A DNA stretch of 64,000 bases, taken from Akebia trifoliata. Lineage: Eukaryota; Streptophyta; Magnoliopsida; Ranunculales; Lardizabalaceae. Positions within the stretch are counted from its first letter, which is position 1; each line of letters opens with the position of its first letter. A program made the position numbers and the translations under genes. Of the stretch, positions 45,830 through 56,659 are shown in pieces. The notes below the pieces were generated by a model, which did no database searches, had not been told where the DNA came from, and saw nothing but the letters and a program-made list of their open reading frames with translations. The stretch spans positions 24,605,996-24,669,995 of the forward strand of contig CM030719.1 in assembly GCA_017979445.1 (NCBI GenBank), given 5' to 3'.

Positions 45830-48800
45830 TTAATCTTCAATGTCAGTATTGTCTGAACCATCAACAGAATTGATTGTACGGGGGGGTTGTTCAAATAACA
45901 ATTGAGAAGGTGCATCGAGAGTAATTCCGGGTACATCATCTCTAACCCAAATGACATCACCATCATCACCTTGTTCCATGACATTTCTATCTTGACAAAC
46001 ACCAAATGGCTGAGGTTCCCATATATCCTCTTCTTCATCAATATTCACCACACTCATGTCATACAAGTCTCTAGGTTTAGCCTTCACAACAACATGCCAA
46101 TCTGATTCTATAGGATCTTCTACATAGAATACTTGTTGTGCTTGTGCAGCTAAGACATATGGTTCATCTCTCGATTGTAATAATAATCGATTGAAATTCA
46201 CAAGTGTGAACCCATGCTCATCAACCCTTATTCCTCTACCCATAGCAGTAACATCAACCCAATCGCACTTAAACAGTACAAACTGAAGACTTGGAGAATA
46301 CGTCAACTCAATAATGTCTGTTAAACGTCCGTAGTATGTTACATTTCCTGTTACGGGTCTTTGATCTCTACTACTTGCATAACTTGTAGTAGATGCAGTA
46401 ACTGCAATCCCACTATTTTGACATTTACAACCTTTCTCCTTGTCTGAAATACGAAACCTAAACCCATTCAGAACATATCCCTTATACCTCTTCGCCATAT
46501 TTTGTGGACCTAAACTTAGGCTCGTAATATCATCTGATACGATATTTTTCGATTTCCTCAACAATTGCACCTATTAGTAACCAAAGAGAATCAATATTAT
46601 TACATTATTGAAAATAATATAATAGAGTTGTAATTGCACTTTGAATCATCTCACTTACATGATTCTTGAACCAACTAGTAAATTGTTTATTCTGTAACTT
46701 CTGCAAGTCATGAGCACGTGTGTGTGGCAATTGCATCATAATCGATCGCATGTGTTGTCTGTTTAACCATTAAGTATTACACATGTTAGATTGTATAATA
46801 TGTTACATTTGTATATAATGTTAATTGTGTCGCAAAAATATCAACTTACTCTATGTAATTGGTAACTTTGTCATTGTTGAACAATATGTAACGATGTGCT
46901 TGTTCCCTTTCCAATTCATTTAAATCAAATGGCACTATACTTCAGATCGTGGAATAGTCATAATTCCTAAGTGGTCGATTCAACCTTGTCTCAACATTAT
47001 GTAGATATCTCGAACAAAATGTCAGACATTCCTCAGCCAAGTACCCTTCAGCTATTGACCCTTCGGGTTGAGCTCTGTTACGTACATAAGACTTAAGTCT
47101 GTACAAATACCTATATCAAAAAATAAAAAATATGTGACTTAATTCATTGCTAGGATGGCGAGAAAATGTATTAAATTCGTAAATAATGTGCACCTTTCAA
47201 TGGGATACATCCATCGATATTGAACAGGTCCACCCAATCTTGCTTCTTCGGCCAAGTGGATCGGCAGATGCACCATAATATCAAAAAATGCAGGTGGGAA
47301 GATTCGTTCTAAACTACACAGTGTCAATATTATACGTTCTTCCAGTCGATGTAGTTCCTGAACATGACATATCTTGGAACATAATTCACGAAAGAAGCTA
47401 CTCAATTCAATGATTACTGCAATGACATTCTTGGACAGTGATCGTCTGACCGCCAATGGCAATAATTGTTGCATTAAGACATGTAAGTCATGACTCTTCA
47501 AACCAGTTATTTTACGCTCTTTTACATTAACACATCTGGCGATATTGGAAGAATAACCATCTGGGACCTTAACATTCTTCAGTACCTTACAAAACAACTC
47601 TTTTTCATGTTTGTCCATTGTAAAACATGCAGTTGGAAGATACACCTTATTTGTTGAAGACACTATTTGTGGGTGAAGTGTGTTCCTTACGCCCATTTCT
47701 ACCAAGTCTAGACGAGCCTTTAAGTTGTCTTTCGACTTGCCTTCTATATTTAACAACGTACCAATTACATTATCACACACATTCTTCTCAATATGCATCA
47801 CGTCCAGATTGTGTCTCAATAAATTAGTACTCCAGTATGGTAATTTGAATAATATGCTCAACTTCTTCCAATTAAATGGCATGATGTTCTCTCTTGCTTG
47901 TCTCTGTCATTTTCTCGCAGTGTGTTTTCCATACTTGAATACAATTCCATCCAACAGGTTTACAATGTCATATCCAGCCACATATTCTGGTCGGGACCTA
48001 TCTTCTATTGTACCATCGAATGATTTTTTATCTCTTCGAAACCTGTGTTGCAGTGGTAAAAATTTACGATATCCCATGTAACAATGTTTTTTTCCTTTTC
48101 GCAAATAACGACTGCATGTGTCTTTATTGCAAATCGGACATGCAAGTTTTCCTTTTGTACTCCAACCTGATAGCATCGCATACCCAGGAAAGTCACTAAT
48201 CGTCCATAGCAAAGCTGCACGCATCTGAAATGTCTCATTTCTTGATGCGTCATATGTCATTAATCCACTTTCCCATAATTCTTTCAATTCTTCCACTAAA
48301 GGTCTCATATATACATCTATGTTGTTTCCAGGACCAGTAGGACCAGGGATTAACATGGACAAAATCATGTTTGACTGTTTCATACACATCCATGGGGGCA
48401 AGTTATATGGAATCAATATCACAGGCCATGTGCTGTGACTAATACTCATAGTTCTGAACGGATTGAAACCGTCACTAGCCAACCCAAGTCTAACATTACG
48501 AACATCTAAAGCGAATGACGGATTGCAATTATCAAAATGGCTCCATGCTATTGAGTCTGCTGGATGCCTTAAAAGACCATCTTTGGTTCGACACTCATCA
48601 TGCCACCTCATGTCAGAAGCTGTCTTTGATGACATAAAAAGTCTTTGTAGCCTTGGTTTTAATGGAAAATAACGTAGTATCTTAGCTGGACTTTTTTTCC
48701 TTTTCCCTCTCGATTGATCTTCATCCATTTTCCATCTAGAAGCACCACATGTGTCACAAACTTGTTTCTCGCTAGTCTCTCTCCAATATATCATGCAATC

Positions 48801-49567
48801 GTTAGGGCACGCATGTATCTTATTATAGTCAAGACCTAAATCTGAGATAATCTTTTTTGTCTGACTGAAATTTTCTGGCAACGTCGACCCATTCGGGAGC
48901 ACCTCCCTCAACAAGTCAAGCAACATTGTAAATGACTTGTTGCTCCATCCACTAAGGCACTTGATGTGAAATAGTTTAACTATGAACGATAATTTGTTGA
49001 ATTTTGTACAACCAGGATACAACTCTTTCTCCATATCGTTTATCAACTTGTAAAATTTCTCAATTTCTACATTTACCTCGCTATTTGGTATTTCTGTATG
49101 ATTACCAGTTACATTACATTCTGCATTTGGCATTCTGAAAATATCATCCAATAGATCTTCCATTCCATCCCCACTTTCATTTCTCATTGCATTGTTTGAC
49201 CGATCATATGAATCTGAATTCTGGCCTCTAGATGATGACGACTCAATATCTTCACCGTGGAATAACCATCTAGTGTAATTCTTGTCGAACCCGTAACAGA
49301 TCATATGGTCATATGCATTTTGTTTGCTCTGGTAGTACACGTTATTGCATTTAGAACATGGACACTTCAACTTCTCGTCAACAGTGGCTCCACGTTCAAA
49401 AGCAAACTGAATGAATCTTTTTACCCCTTCGATATATTCTTGACTAATCCTAACACATTCAACAAGTTCATGCGAATAATACATCAACATTATGATATGG
49501 TGACATCAAATCAATCATGATATGAAATATCAACATACCTCGACTTTCGAATCCAACTCTTATCCAT
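45830..49567 (-). pseudogene. CACTA TnpD transposase, five exons, two in-frame stops
   Basis: Catalyses cut-and-paste transposition of CACTA elements. Model on the minus strand: exons 49567-49539, 49449-47194, 47110-46850, 46758-46659 and 46570-45830, all with GT/AG borders and a phase-consistent length of 1129 codons. Domain order: Transpos_assoc (MDKSWIRKSR, then RFIQFAFERG, CPCSKCNN, HGE), TNP2-type core (CPNDCMIYW, CDTCGASRW, LASDGFNPF, PGPTGPGNNIDVYMRPL), DUF4218 (HNLDVMHIEKNVCDN, ELCSKICHV, FPPAFFDIMVHLP), DUF4216 (YVLNGFRF, LFKCDWVDV). TGA replaces sense codons at codon 524 (47907-47909) and codon 818 (46942-46944). Otherwise the frame is intact, so the gene was inactivated rather recently. 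The exon-1 ATG at 49567 is chosen because MDKSW is the usual family start. Confidence 0.85.
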
Positions 49568-50091
49568 TGTCCGTAAAAGAAATTGACACTGAAACGCAGA
49601 AATAAGAAATTCATAAAAAAATGGGGGTAAGATCGAATGTATTAAGTTTCATGTATGGTGTGACTCCATCCATGTATGTACGATATGTTCTTTCTATTTA
49701 TTTATTATAAAAAATTATATATATTTTGATCTTATCCTCTAACCATAAGTAAAGTGTATAACTTAACATGATTGAAAGGTTTTTAGGAAAATGGTAAAGA
49801 AAATGGTAAGTCAGTTATTTTTTATTAGTCTCTTACAGAAGATTGCGATTAACAGTCTGTTTGAATTGAGAAAAAAGAAAAGAAGAGAAAATATGCAACT
49901 TTCTCTTCCTTTCTCCTATTTGGATTGTTAAGTGGGGAGAAAAGAGAAGAAAAGTGGGGGAAAGAGAATGAAAAATGTAAAATTTGGTTTCTCCAAAAGT
50001 GGAGAGACGAGAAGGAAAGAGAAGAGAATGAAGTTTTACATTCCAATTTTGTCTTAATTATTTTTAAAATTTTCAAAAATAGGTAATATTG
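49568..50091. other. Region upstream of the transposase
   Basis: AT-rich, then a G/A-rich block at 49860-50040 with repeated GAGAAGA and a partial mirror (CTTTCTCTTCC against GGAAAGAGAAGAG). It could hold the TnpD promoter or a small MITE. No gene. Confidence 0.4.
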
Positions 50092-50575
50092 GCAAGCCAT
50101 CCGTAAGGTTATTTGCAGGCCATCCGACAGGCCATCCAATAGGCCATCCGACAAGCCATTTGACAGGCCATTTGGACAAGCCATTAGGCAGGCCATCCGA
50201 CCAGGCCATTTGGCAGGCCATCCAACATGCCATTGGACAAGCCATTAGGCAGGCCATCCGACCAGGCCATTTGGCAGGCCATCCGACATGCCATTAGGCA
50301 AGTCATCCGACAGGCCATTTGGTAGGCCATCTGACATGCCATTGGACAAGCCATTAGGCAGGCCATCCGACCTGGCCATTTGGCAGGCCATCCAACATGC
50401 CATTGGACAAGCCATTAGGCAGGCCATCCGACATGCCATTAGGCAAGTCATCCGACAGGCCATTTGGTAGGCCATCTGACATGCCATTGGACAAGCCATT
50501 GGACAGGCCATCCGACCTGGCCATTTGGCAGGCCATCCGACATGCCATTGGACAGGCCATCTGACAAGTCATTGG
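50092..50575. repeat. 12-bp minisatellite
   Basis: About 40 units of GCCATNNGNCAN (variants GCCATTGGACAA, GCCATTAGGCAG, GCCATCCGACAT, GCCATTTGGCAG). Higher-order blocks recur at about 61 and 109 bp. It is open in several frames on both strands because 12 is a multiple of 3, giving spurious ORFs with a four-residue repeat (MACQ-like). Confidence 0.9.
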
Positions 50576-53098
50576 CTATGCTCTATAAGCAATCAATAGG
50601 GCATGGAAGTGTAATAAAATATGAAGTTTATATATATTCTAGATTTATCGAGTAGATCTAGAATTAAGAGAAATAAGATTACAATCTATCCAAAAAAAAA
50701 GTTTACAATCTGATTAGGTGCTTACATAAAGTTATCCTTCTTTGATCCACTGTTGCATAATCTACACTTTCATCTAATGAGGCAATAGGTTTATTAATCT
50801 TGTTAACCCTCCAAATTTAATTTCAATAACTCAGATTACCAGACAAATAAGAAAATTCCAACCCTCAAGAAATAGATCCAAGTTTACGCTATAACATGAA
50901 CTAGTAAACAATAATACCCAATACAAGTTGGGTATCTTTAAATATCAAATTACCATAAACAGAACAAAACCCATAAAACTTAATCCTTAATTATTAATCA
51001 AAAATCAAACCTGTATAAGCATACCCAATTCAAGATTCTACACAAAACCTAGCATCCAAATAACAATTTTACCAAAGAAATACATAGTCTTATAAAGATA
51101 AAGGAACAAAAACTTCAAAATTCATGAAAAAAACTAGTTCAATAATACTCACTAGAAGTTGGATATTTTTAAATATCAAATTACCAAGAACAGAACAAAT
51201 CCCATAAAACTTAACCCTTAATTGTTGCTATCACACTCTATTGATCAAAGATGCAAAGTAAGGCGAATCAAATATCGCCTTGAATTCTATTGCATTTAAA
51301 ACATGTTATCAAATGGAATATTCATTAGAGTCGTGATACATTGCCTACATTGGAAGTATACTGATAAGCATAGATTTATTTTCTTGAGATACAAGTTTAA
51401 AAATCAATGATTCTCTATGCATTGCCACTTCAGCGTAGTGTCCAATGCAGGCAGTCCATCATTTTCCTATTCATAATCTATTTATTGTTTTAGAGTGTCT
51501 AAATGGTACCTCGAAAACTAAATAAGTCTTTTGTAGATCTTGCATTTCTCTCAAACTGTACATTTTCAAAATTGGTCACATTTTATACATTGTCATGGGC
51601 TCCATAACACCATTTATTTTTAAATGATCAGAATACACACATTTTCAACGTGTTGAGTAAAAGGACGATTCTATCTACTGATTGACATAAATAATCAAAA
51701 TCTCCTTATTTTACGATCAATTGAATGTGGTGTTAACAATACATCAAAAATATTTAAAATGATCATTATAGTTGTTAGAGATAGTTATTTGAAGTTATAT
51801 TGATGTACAAAAGATATGCTAGAAGTCTGTGATATTGGACTACTTTTTAAAACGAATGGAACACGATCAATTTATTTTTATTTTTATTTTTATTGTAATA
51901 TCCCCGAAATACTTCATTAATGGTATCCTCCATTAAAAGAATATGACCTTCATGATTGGAGTCCAATGGTCCCTATGTACTTCCATTTCTATAATCTTTT
52001 CTTCCTTGAACACATCGTTAAATATTTCATCTCCATTAATGGTGTCCCTGTACTAAGGGTTTTATTATCTCCCAAATAAACTAAACATACATTTAAAATA
52101 AAAATTAAAACATGCAAATTGGTCACTAAATTCCTACAGGATTTGATAAATTTAATATTTATTTTTATCTAATAATTTGTTAAAATATTTTGGATGATTG
52201 AAATCATAAATAGTATAACATACTTGTGGACATAGTTCTATTAAGAAAAAAATTCATAGTTCTATAAAGAAAAAGAACCAAAACTCCAACATTCATGAAA
52301 AAAATAACATTCAAGACGAAATAAATGAGATTTAAATGAGATTTATCAAAATAAATGAGATTTAAAAACAAAAACCTTCACAAACCTCAAATCTGCAGAG
52401 CCTTGGTAAAAAAACAGCCACAAGTTGAGCTACTACGTCTTTTGTAGCAATATGCCAACTAATTACTTCCAATCAAACTAAACGTTTCAAACAGATTATT
52501 ACCTTCCAACTTGTGTTGTTTTAAGTTATAAAATGGTGCTCAATGTATTTCTCCTATTTTGGGTCATCTGTCTTGAGTCTTTTCTTTCTGTACTCATTTC
52601 TGTAATTAATCTGTTGAACTCTTGGGTGTTTTGTTTCTCTAAGTAAATATAGACCCAACTTATTGATATAAAAAAAAAAGTATATGAGATAAGGAGCACT
52701 CAAATTGTCTTTACAACTCAGTTTTTGCAGATGGGATTAAGTTAGAAGTAACTCTAACACTTCAATTAATGAGTCTTGATCAATGAAGTCTACATGTAAG
52801 AGATGTGTGTAATACACGCTATGGTTTTTGACATGCATAGCTAGATTGTACTAAAATGTATCTTAAAAATTTCTTAACACACAATATTTATAGAGTCAAA
52901 GTTCAGAATAAGATTTTCTAGTCAAGCTCATACCATGATTTTCTAACATATATTTTTCTCATTCTTTTGGTGGGTAATATTAAACTAGAGGCAAAGAGAC
53001 AACTTGCTTTATTAAGAAATGTTACCAACAACAACATCTTATGAAAATTTTGAAATAAACCTTGCTGACAATGTTAAATTGAACAAAAGCTTGTTCTT
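50576..53098. other. Intergenic with one direct repeat
   Basis: AT-rich and without recognised genes. A unit containing TTTAAATATCAAATTACCA and CCCATAAAACTTAA occurs at about 50895-50998 and 51128-51231. The phrase AACATTCATGAAAAAAATAA near 52290 resembles sequence near 51120. Confidence 0.45.
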
Positions 53099-53104
53099 TT
53101 TATT
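53099..53104 (-). terminator. Poly(A) signal candidate of the RLP gene
   Basis: AATAAA on the minus strand, about 44 nt after the stop codon of the RLP gene. Confidence 0.4.
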
Positions 53105-53147
53105 ACATTTCTTCATCTTCCATTTCACTGGAGTCTATGTATTCTCT

Positions 53148-56135
53148 TCAACCTTTGCCTCGACTGCGTCGTTTCCTTTCAAAAGTCCTTGTGAGCCATC
53201 CATTTTCCTTCCAGAAAGTAATATATCCGATTGAAACACCAATTACCATCCCACATCCGTATCCGATCATCATAGATTTCCAATCGAAGTCACTTGTGGA
53301 CATTGAAACCTCATGTTGTTGGTTTGTTGTTGGTGGAGAAATCGCATATATGTCTTTGCATTGCCTTGATAATGGAAACCCACATAATCTCGGATTATCT
53401 TCATACGAAGTATTTGGAAATGTGTTAAATTGATAACCTGTTGGTATGCTCCCTACAAGTTGATTATGCTTGAGATTCATTACTGCAAGGAATGTAAGGC
53501 GAGTTAGTTGCTGAGGAATCTCTCCAGAGAGCTTGTTTTGTGAGAGATCCAATGACTCCAGTTGTGCTAAATTCCCTACCGATGATGGGATGTGACCAGT
53601 GAGGCTATTACGAGAGAAATTCAACAGTTTAAGAGATTTGAGGTCCCCTATCACTTCGGGAATTCCACCTTGGAATTGATTGTTAGAGAAATCGATTGAT
53701 GTGAAGATGGTCAAGATGCTATCAGTAAGTACCAAATCACGTCCTTTGATTGCAAGTGTCACTGAGACTTTATAGTAATCTCCAATATATTTTGTGTGGG
53801 ACTCATTGACCATCATCATCATCTTCTTCCAGCTTTGGAAATATTTTGTGGGCAAAGATCCCATAAATCCATTGGAAGAAAGATCTATAACATGCAACAT
53901 TTGAAAACCATGATTGGTTTGAGGACCTTCAATGCGACCATAGAATTTGTTGGATCTCAATACAAGGACCTGCAACAAAGGCAATGTCTCCATCCAAAAT
54001 GGAAATGTATCATTTAATTTGTTACTTCCGAGGTCCAGAACTTTTAGGTTTTTGCAACCACCTAAACATCTTGGCACAGATCCTTCCAATTTATTTTGAG
54101 AACCTTGAAGGATTTCAAGATTACTCAAATTGCATATAGTTTCAGGAATTTCTCCAATTAATTCATTATCACTGAGTTTCAAGAATGCTAGCGAATTGCA
54201 ATTGCCAAGTTCCTTTGGTATTTGCCCGCTTAGATTGTTTGTGGACAAATCCAAATATTGTAACTTTGATAGCATTCCAATCTCAGTTGGTATGTGCCCT
54301 GATAATCTATTATTAGACAAGGAGAAGAAATAGAGATAATTGAGAAACCCAATTTGAGGAGGAATTATTCCAGTGAAGTTATTGTTATTGAGTTTCAAAA
54401 AGTAGAGTTGGGTCCAATTGGATAGAAAATATGGATGGATTTCACCAGAGATATTGTTAAATGACAGATCAAGAGAAAAAAGGTTGGTGCAAGATCCAAG
54501 CTCATTGGGAATGCTGGAATTTAAGCTCGTATTCGAGAAAGATAGGTACTCAAGCATCCTAAGGTTACCTATTGAAGAAGGTATGGGCCCAGTGGTAAAA
54601 GGGTTATTAGATAATTGAAGGAATGTGAGGTTAGTGAGAAGGCCAATTTCAGGGGGTATGTGCCCTGATAATCTATTATTAGACAAGATCAAATAGTGGA
54701 GTTGGGTCCAATTGGATAGAAAATATGGATGGATTTCACCAGAGAGATTGTTAAATGACAGGTTAAGTCTAATAAGGTTGGTGCAAGATCCAAGCTCATT
54801 AGGAATGCTGGAATTTAAACTCGTATTCGAGAGAATTAGGTACTCAAGCATCCTGAGGTTACATATCCAAGATGGTATGGGCCCACTAGTAAACGGGTTA
54901 TTAGATAATTGAAGGAATGTGAGGTTAGTGAGAAGGCCAATTTCAGGGGGTATGTGCCCTGATAATCTATTATTAGACAAGATCAAAGAGTGGAGTTGGG
55001 TCCAATTGGATAGAAAATATGGATGGATTTCACCAGAAAGATTGTTAAATGACAGGTCAAGATAAGAAAGGTTGGTGCAAGTTCCAAGCTCATTGGGAGT
55101 GCTGGAATTTAAACTCGTATTCGAGAGAATTAGGTAGTCAAGCATCCTGAGGTTACATATCCAAGATGGTATTGGCCCACTAGTAAACGGGTTATTAGAT
55201 AAATCAAGGGATGTGAGGTTAGTTAGAAGGCCAATTTCGGGGGGCATCCTACCATTGAGCTTGTTCATTCCCAAGTAAAGGGATTGAAGTTTTGTCAGAT
55301 ACTTGATTTCTGATGGAACCGGTCCTTCCAATGAATTATATTCCAGGATAAGGAATTGGAGGTTGTTAAGATACTTGATTTCTGAAGGAATCGGTCCTCC
55401 CAATGAATTCCCTCCCAGGTAAAGGGTTCGAAGTTTGGTAAGATACTTGATTTCTGATGGAATCAGTCCTTCCAATGAATTCCCTCCCAAATCAAGAGAA
55501 ATGAGTTTTGAAAGAGACCCAATTTGAGATGGGATTTCTCCAGACAATTCGTTGGCCGAGAGGGTTAGGTTGGTGAGATCGGGGAAGGCCGAGGAGAAGT
55601 TGAGTTGACGAAGAGTACCTGTGAGTGAATTGAAGGAAAGGCGGAGAATACGGAGTTGTAAGAGATTTCCAATTTCAGAGGGGATCGTACCCGTGAAATA
55701 GTTATCACTAAGATCAAGAGAAATGAGTTTTGAAAGAGACCCAATTTGAGATGGGATTTGCCCAGACAATTCGTTGTAGAAGAGGGTTAGGTTGGTGAGA
55801 TTGGGGAAGGCTGAGAAATCGAATTGATGAAGAGTGCCATTGAGACTCGAATTGAAGAGGTTTATCTCCACGATGCTGTCCAAGTAATTGTCGCATAGAA
55901 TTCCCATCCAATGGCAAGGAGTAGTGGTGAGATGGTCAGACCATGTCCATGAAGAAGTAATAATAGGAGAATAAGAGATCAAACTGTTTTTCCAGTGCAG
56001 CAATGCTTTTGCTTCTTGTGCTAGTCTTTGTGTTTTTGCTGATGCTGGTACTGGTGCTACTGATATCTCTTCTCCCATTATTCTTATAAGAACAAAAGCA
56101 CAAGACAGAAAAAGAAAGAAGAATGTAGTCTTCAT
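53148..56135 (-). CDS. LRR receptor-like protein (RLP), no kinase domain
   Basis: A 995-residue single-exon cell-surface receptor-like protein. Layout: signal peptide 1-21 (MKTTFFFLFLSCAFVLI); LRR N-cap about 37-85 with PCHWMGILCD; about 30 plant-type extracellular LRRs (LxGxIP consensus); a non-LRR island near 765-805 (YYKVSVTLAIKGRDLVL); four more LRRs; a C-cap (LCGFPLSRQC at 917-926); an acidic spacer; a membrane helix 955-974 (MMIGYGCGMVIGVSIGYITF); and a 21-residue basic tail. This matches the Cf/EIX-like RLP class, which senses microbial or developmental ligands and signals with partner kinases such as SOBIR1; that role is family knowledge, not shown here. I chose ATG 56135 over the in-frame 56186 because it begins the signal peptide and lies downstream of the TATA box. 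Residues about 294-577 consist of three near-identical 98-residue repeats. Confidence 0.9.
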   Translation of the reverse strand: MKTTFFFLFLSCAFVLIRIMGEEISVAPVPASAKTQRLAQEAKALLHWKNSLISYSPIITSSWTWSDHLTTTPCHWMGILCDNYLDSIVEINLFNSSLNGTLHQFDFSAFPNLTNLTLFYNELSGQIPSQIGSLSKLISLDLSDNYFTGTIPSEIGNLLQLRILRLSFNSLTGTLRQLNFSSAFPDLTNLTLSANELSGEIPSQIGSLSKLISLDLGGNSLEGLIPSEIKYLTKLRTLYLGGNSLGGPIPSEIKYLNNLQFLILEYNSLEGPVPSEIKYLTKLQSLYLGMNKLNGRMPPEIGLLTNLTSLDLSNNPFTSGPIPSWICNLRMLDYLILSNTSLNSSTPNELGTCTNLSYLDLSFNNLSGEIHPYFLSNWTQLHSLILSNNRLSGHIPPEIGLLTNLTFLQLSNNPFTSGPIPSWICNLRMLEYLILSNTSLNSSIPNELGSCTNLIRLNLSFNNLSGEIHPYFLSNWTQLHYLILSNNRLSGHIPPEIGLLTNLTFLQLSNNPFTTGPIPSSIGNLRMLEYLSFSNTSLNSSIPNELGSCTNLFSLDLSFNNISGEIHPYFLSNWTQLYFLKLNNNNFTGIIPPQIGFLNYLYFFSLSNNRLSGHIPTEIGMLSKLQYLDLSTNNLSGQIPKELGNCNSLAFLKLSDNELIGEIPETICNLSNLEILQGSQNKLEGSVPRCLGGCKNLKVLDLGSNKLNDTFPFWMETLPLLQVLVLRSNKFYGRIEGPQTNHGFQMLHVIDLSSNGFMGSLPTKYFQSWKKMMMMVNESHTKYIGDYYKVSVTLAIKGRDLVLTDSILTIFTSIDFSNNQFQGGIPEVIGDLKSLKLLNFSRNSLTGHIPSSVGNLAQLESLDLSQNKLSGEIPQQLTRLTFLAVMNLKHNQLVGSIPTGYQFNTFPNTSYEDNPRLCGFPLSRQCKDIYAISPPTTNQQHEVSMSTSDFDWKSMMIGYGCGMVIGVSIGYITFWKENGWLTRTFERKRRSRGKG
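54405..55255 (-). repeat. Three 294-bp tandem duplications inside the RLP gene
   Basis: Units start with GAGTTGGGTCCAATTGGATA at about 54405, 54699 and 54993 on the plus strand and are almost identical over their length. Each encodes four LRRs, including SGEIHPYFLSNWTQL and LSNTSLNSS. The period is 294 bp (98 codons), so the frame is preserved. Confidence 0.9.
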
Positions 56136-56197
56136 GATTGATTGAAAGACTATCTTTTGATTCTTAACTATATGTATATCAATCAAAAACCATCTAA

Positions 56198-56205
56198 TAT
56201 TTATA
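56198..56205 (-). promoter_or_regulatory. TATA box of the RLP gene
   Basis: TATAAATA on the minus strand, about 65 nt upstream of the chosen start codon. It predicts transcription starting near 56170, which would exclude the upstream in-frame ATG at 56186. Confidence 0.55.
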
Positions 56206-56659
56206 CTACAATTAAATACATGGAAGAAAGAGAGAACAATGTGACTGGATGGAAAAAAAAAAACAGAGAAGAATTGTCTCTTATGTTATTTCCATGATTT
56301 TGTGGAAAAGAGGACCATAGACTATAGAGTCGTGCTGGAATCGGATTGCCGGTCTTGTTTTGTATATTGAAATTACATCTGTGCCACTATTAGTTACAGT
56401 TACATAATTACCCTTTGTAATTCTTTCATTCCCTATACTACACATTCATTAATTAATTAATTAATTAAATTTTATTTTCATCTGAGATACCACTACCGCC
56501 CTATGCTTTCAATATGTCCCACTTTTTATTACTTTAGTTACACTTAAATTACTACCAACGAACCACCCTTCACATGACAGCAATTAAATAGAACCACATT
56601 AGTGGAGCGGCATATAAGATTCGAAGGAGTGACTTGGTAAGTAGTAACCATTGACTTGG
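56206..56659. other. Upstream region of the RLP gene
   Basis: Promoter-proximal AT-rich DNA with an (ATTA)n stretch near 56450-56468. No gene. Confidence 0.45.

Larger units (their letters stand above)
33632..49700 (-). mobile_element. CACTA (En/Spm) transposon with captured host gene fragments
   Basis: The left terminus CACTACAAAATAAATGG at 33632 is followed by CG-rich subterminal repeats. A TnpD transposase gene lies at the right on the minus strand, so the left end is the element's 3-prime side. Between them are gene fragments, most on the minus strand like the transposase. I did not find a matching TTGTAGTG right terminus. The right limit is therefore approximate, and the element could extend to or beyond the 12-bp minisatellite at 50.1 kb. 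Confidence 0.7.

Noticed and set aside
45775..46041. 88-codon minus ORF overlapping the last transposase exon
   Set aside because: Out-of-frame shadow of the DUF4216 exon.
50054..50655. Several overlapping ORFs with a four-residue MACQ-like repeat on both strands
   Set aside because: They are a direct product of the 12-bp minisatellite, whose period keeps every frame open.
51420..51450. AGCGTAGTG as the right terminus of the first CACTA element
   Set aside because: Only partial match to TTGTAGTG, with no inverted similarity to the left terminus and no subterminal repeats.
53796..54912. Plus-strand ORFs inside the RLP gene
   Set aside because: Antisense shadows of the LRR coding sequence; two of them repeat at 294 bp because of the internal duplication.
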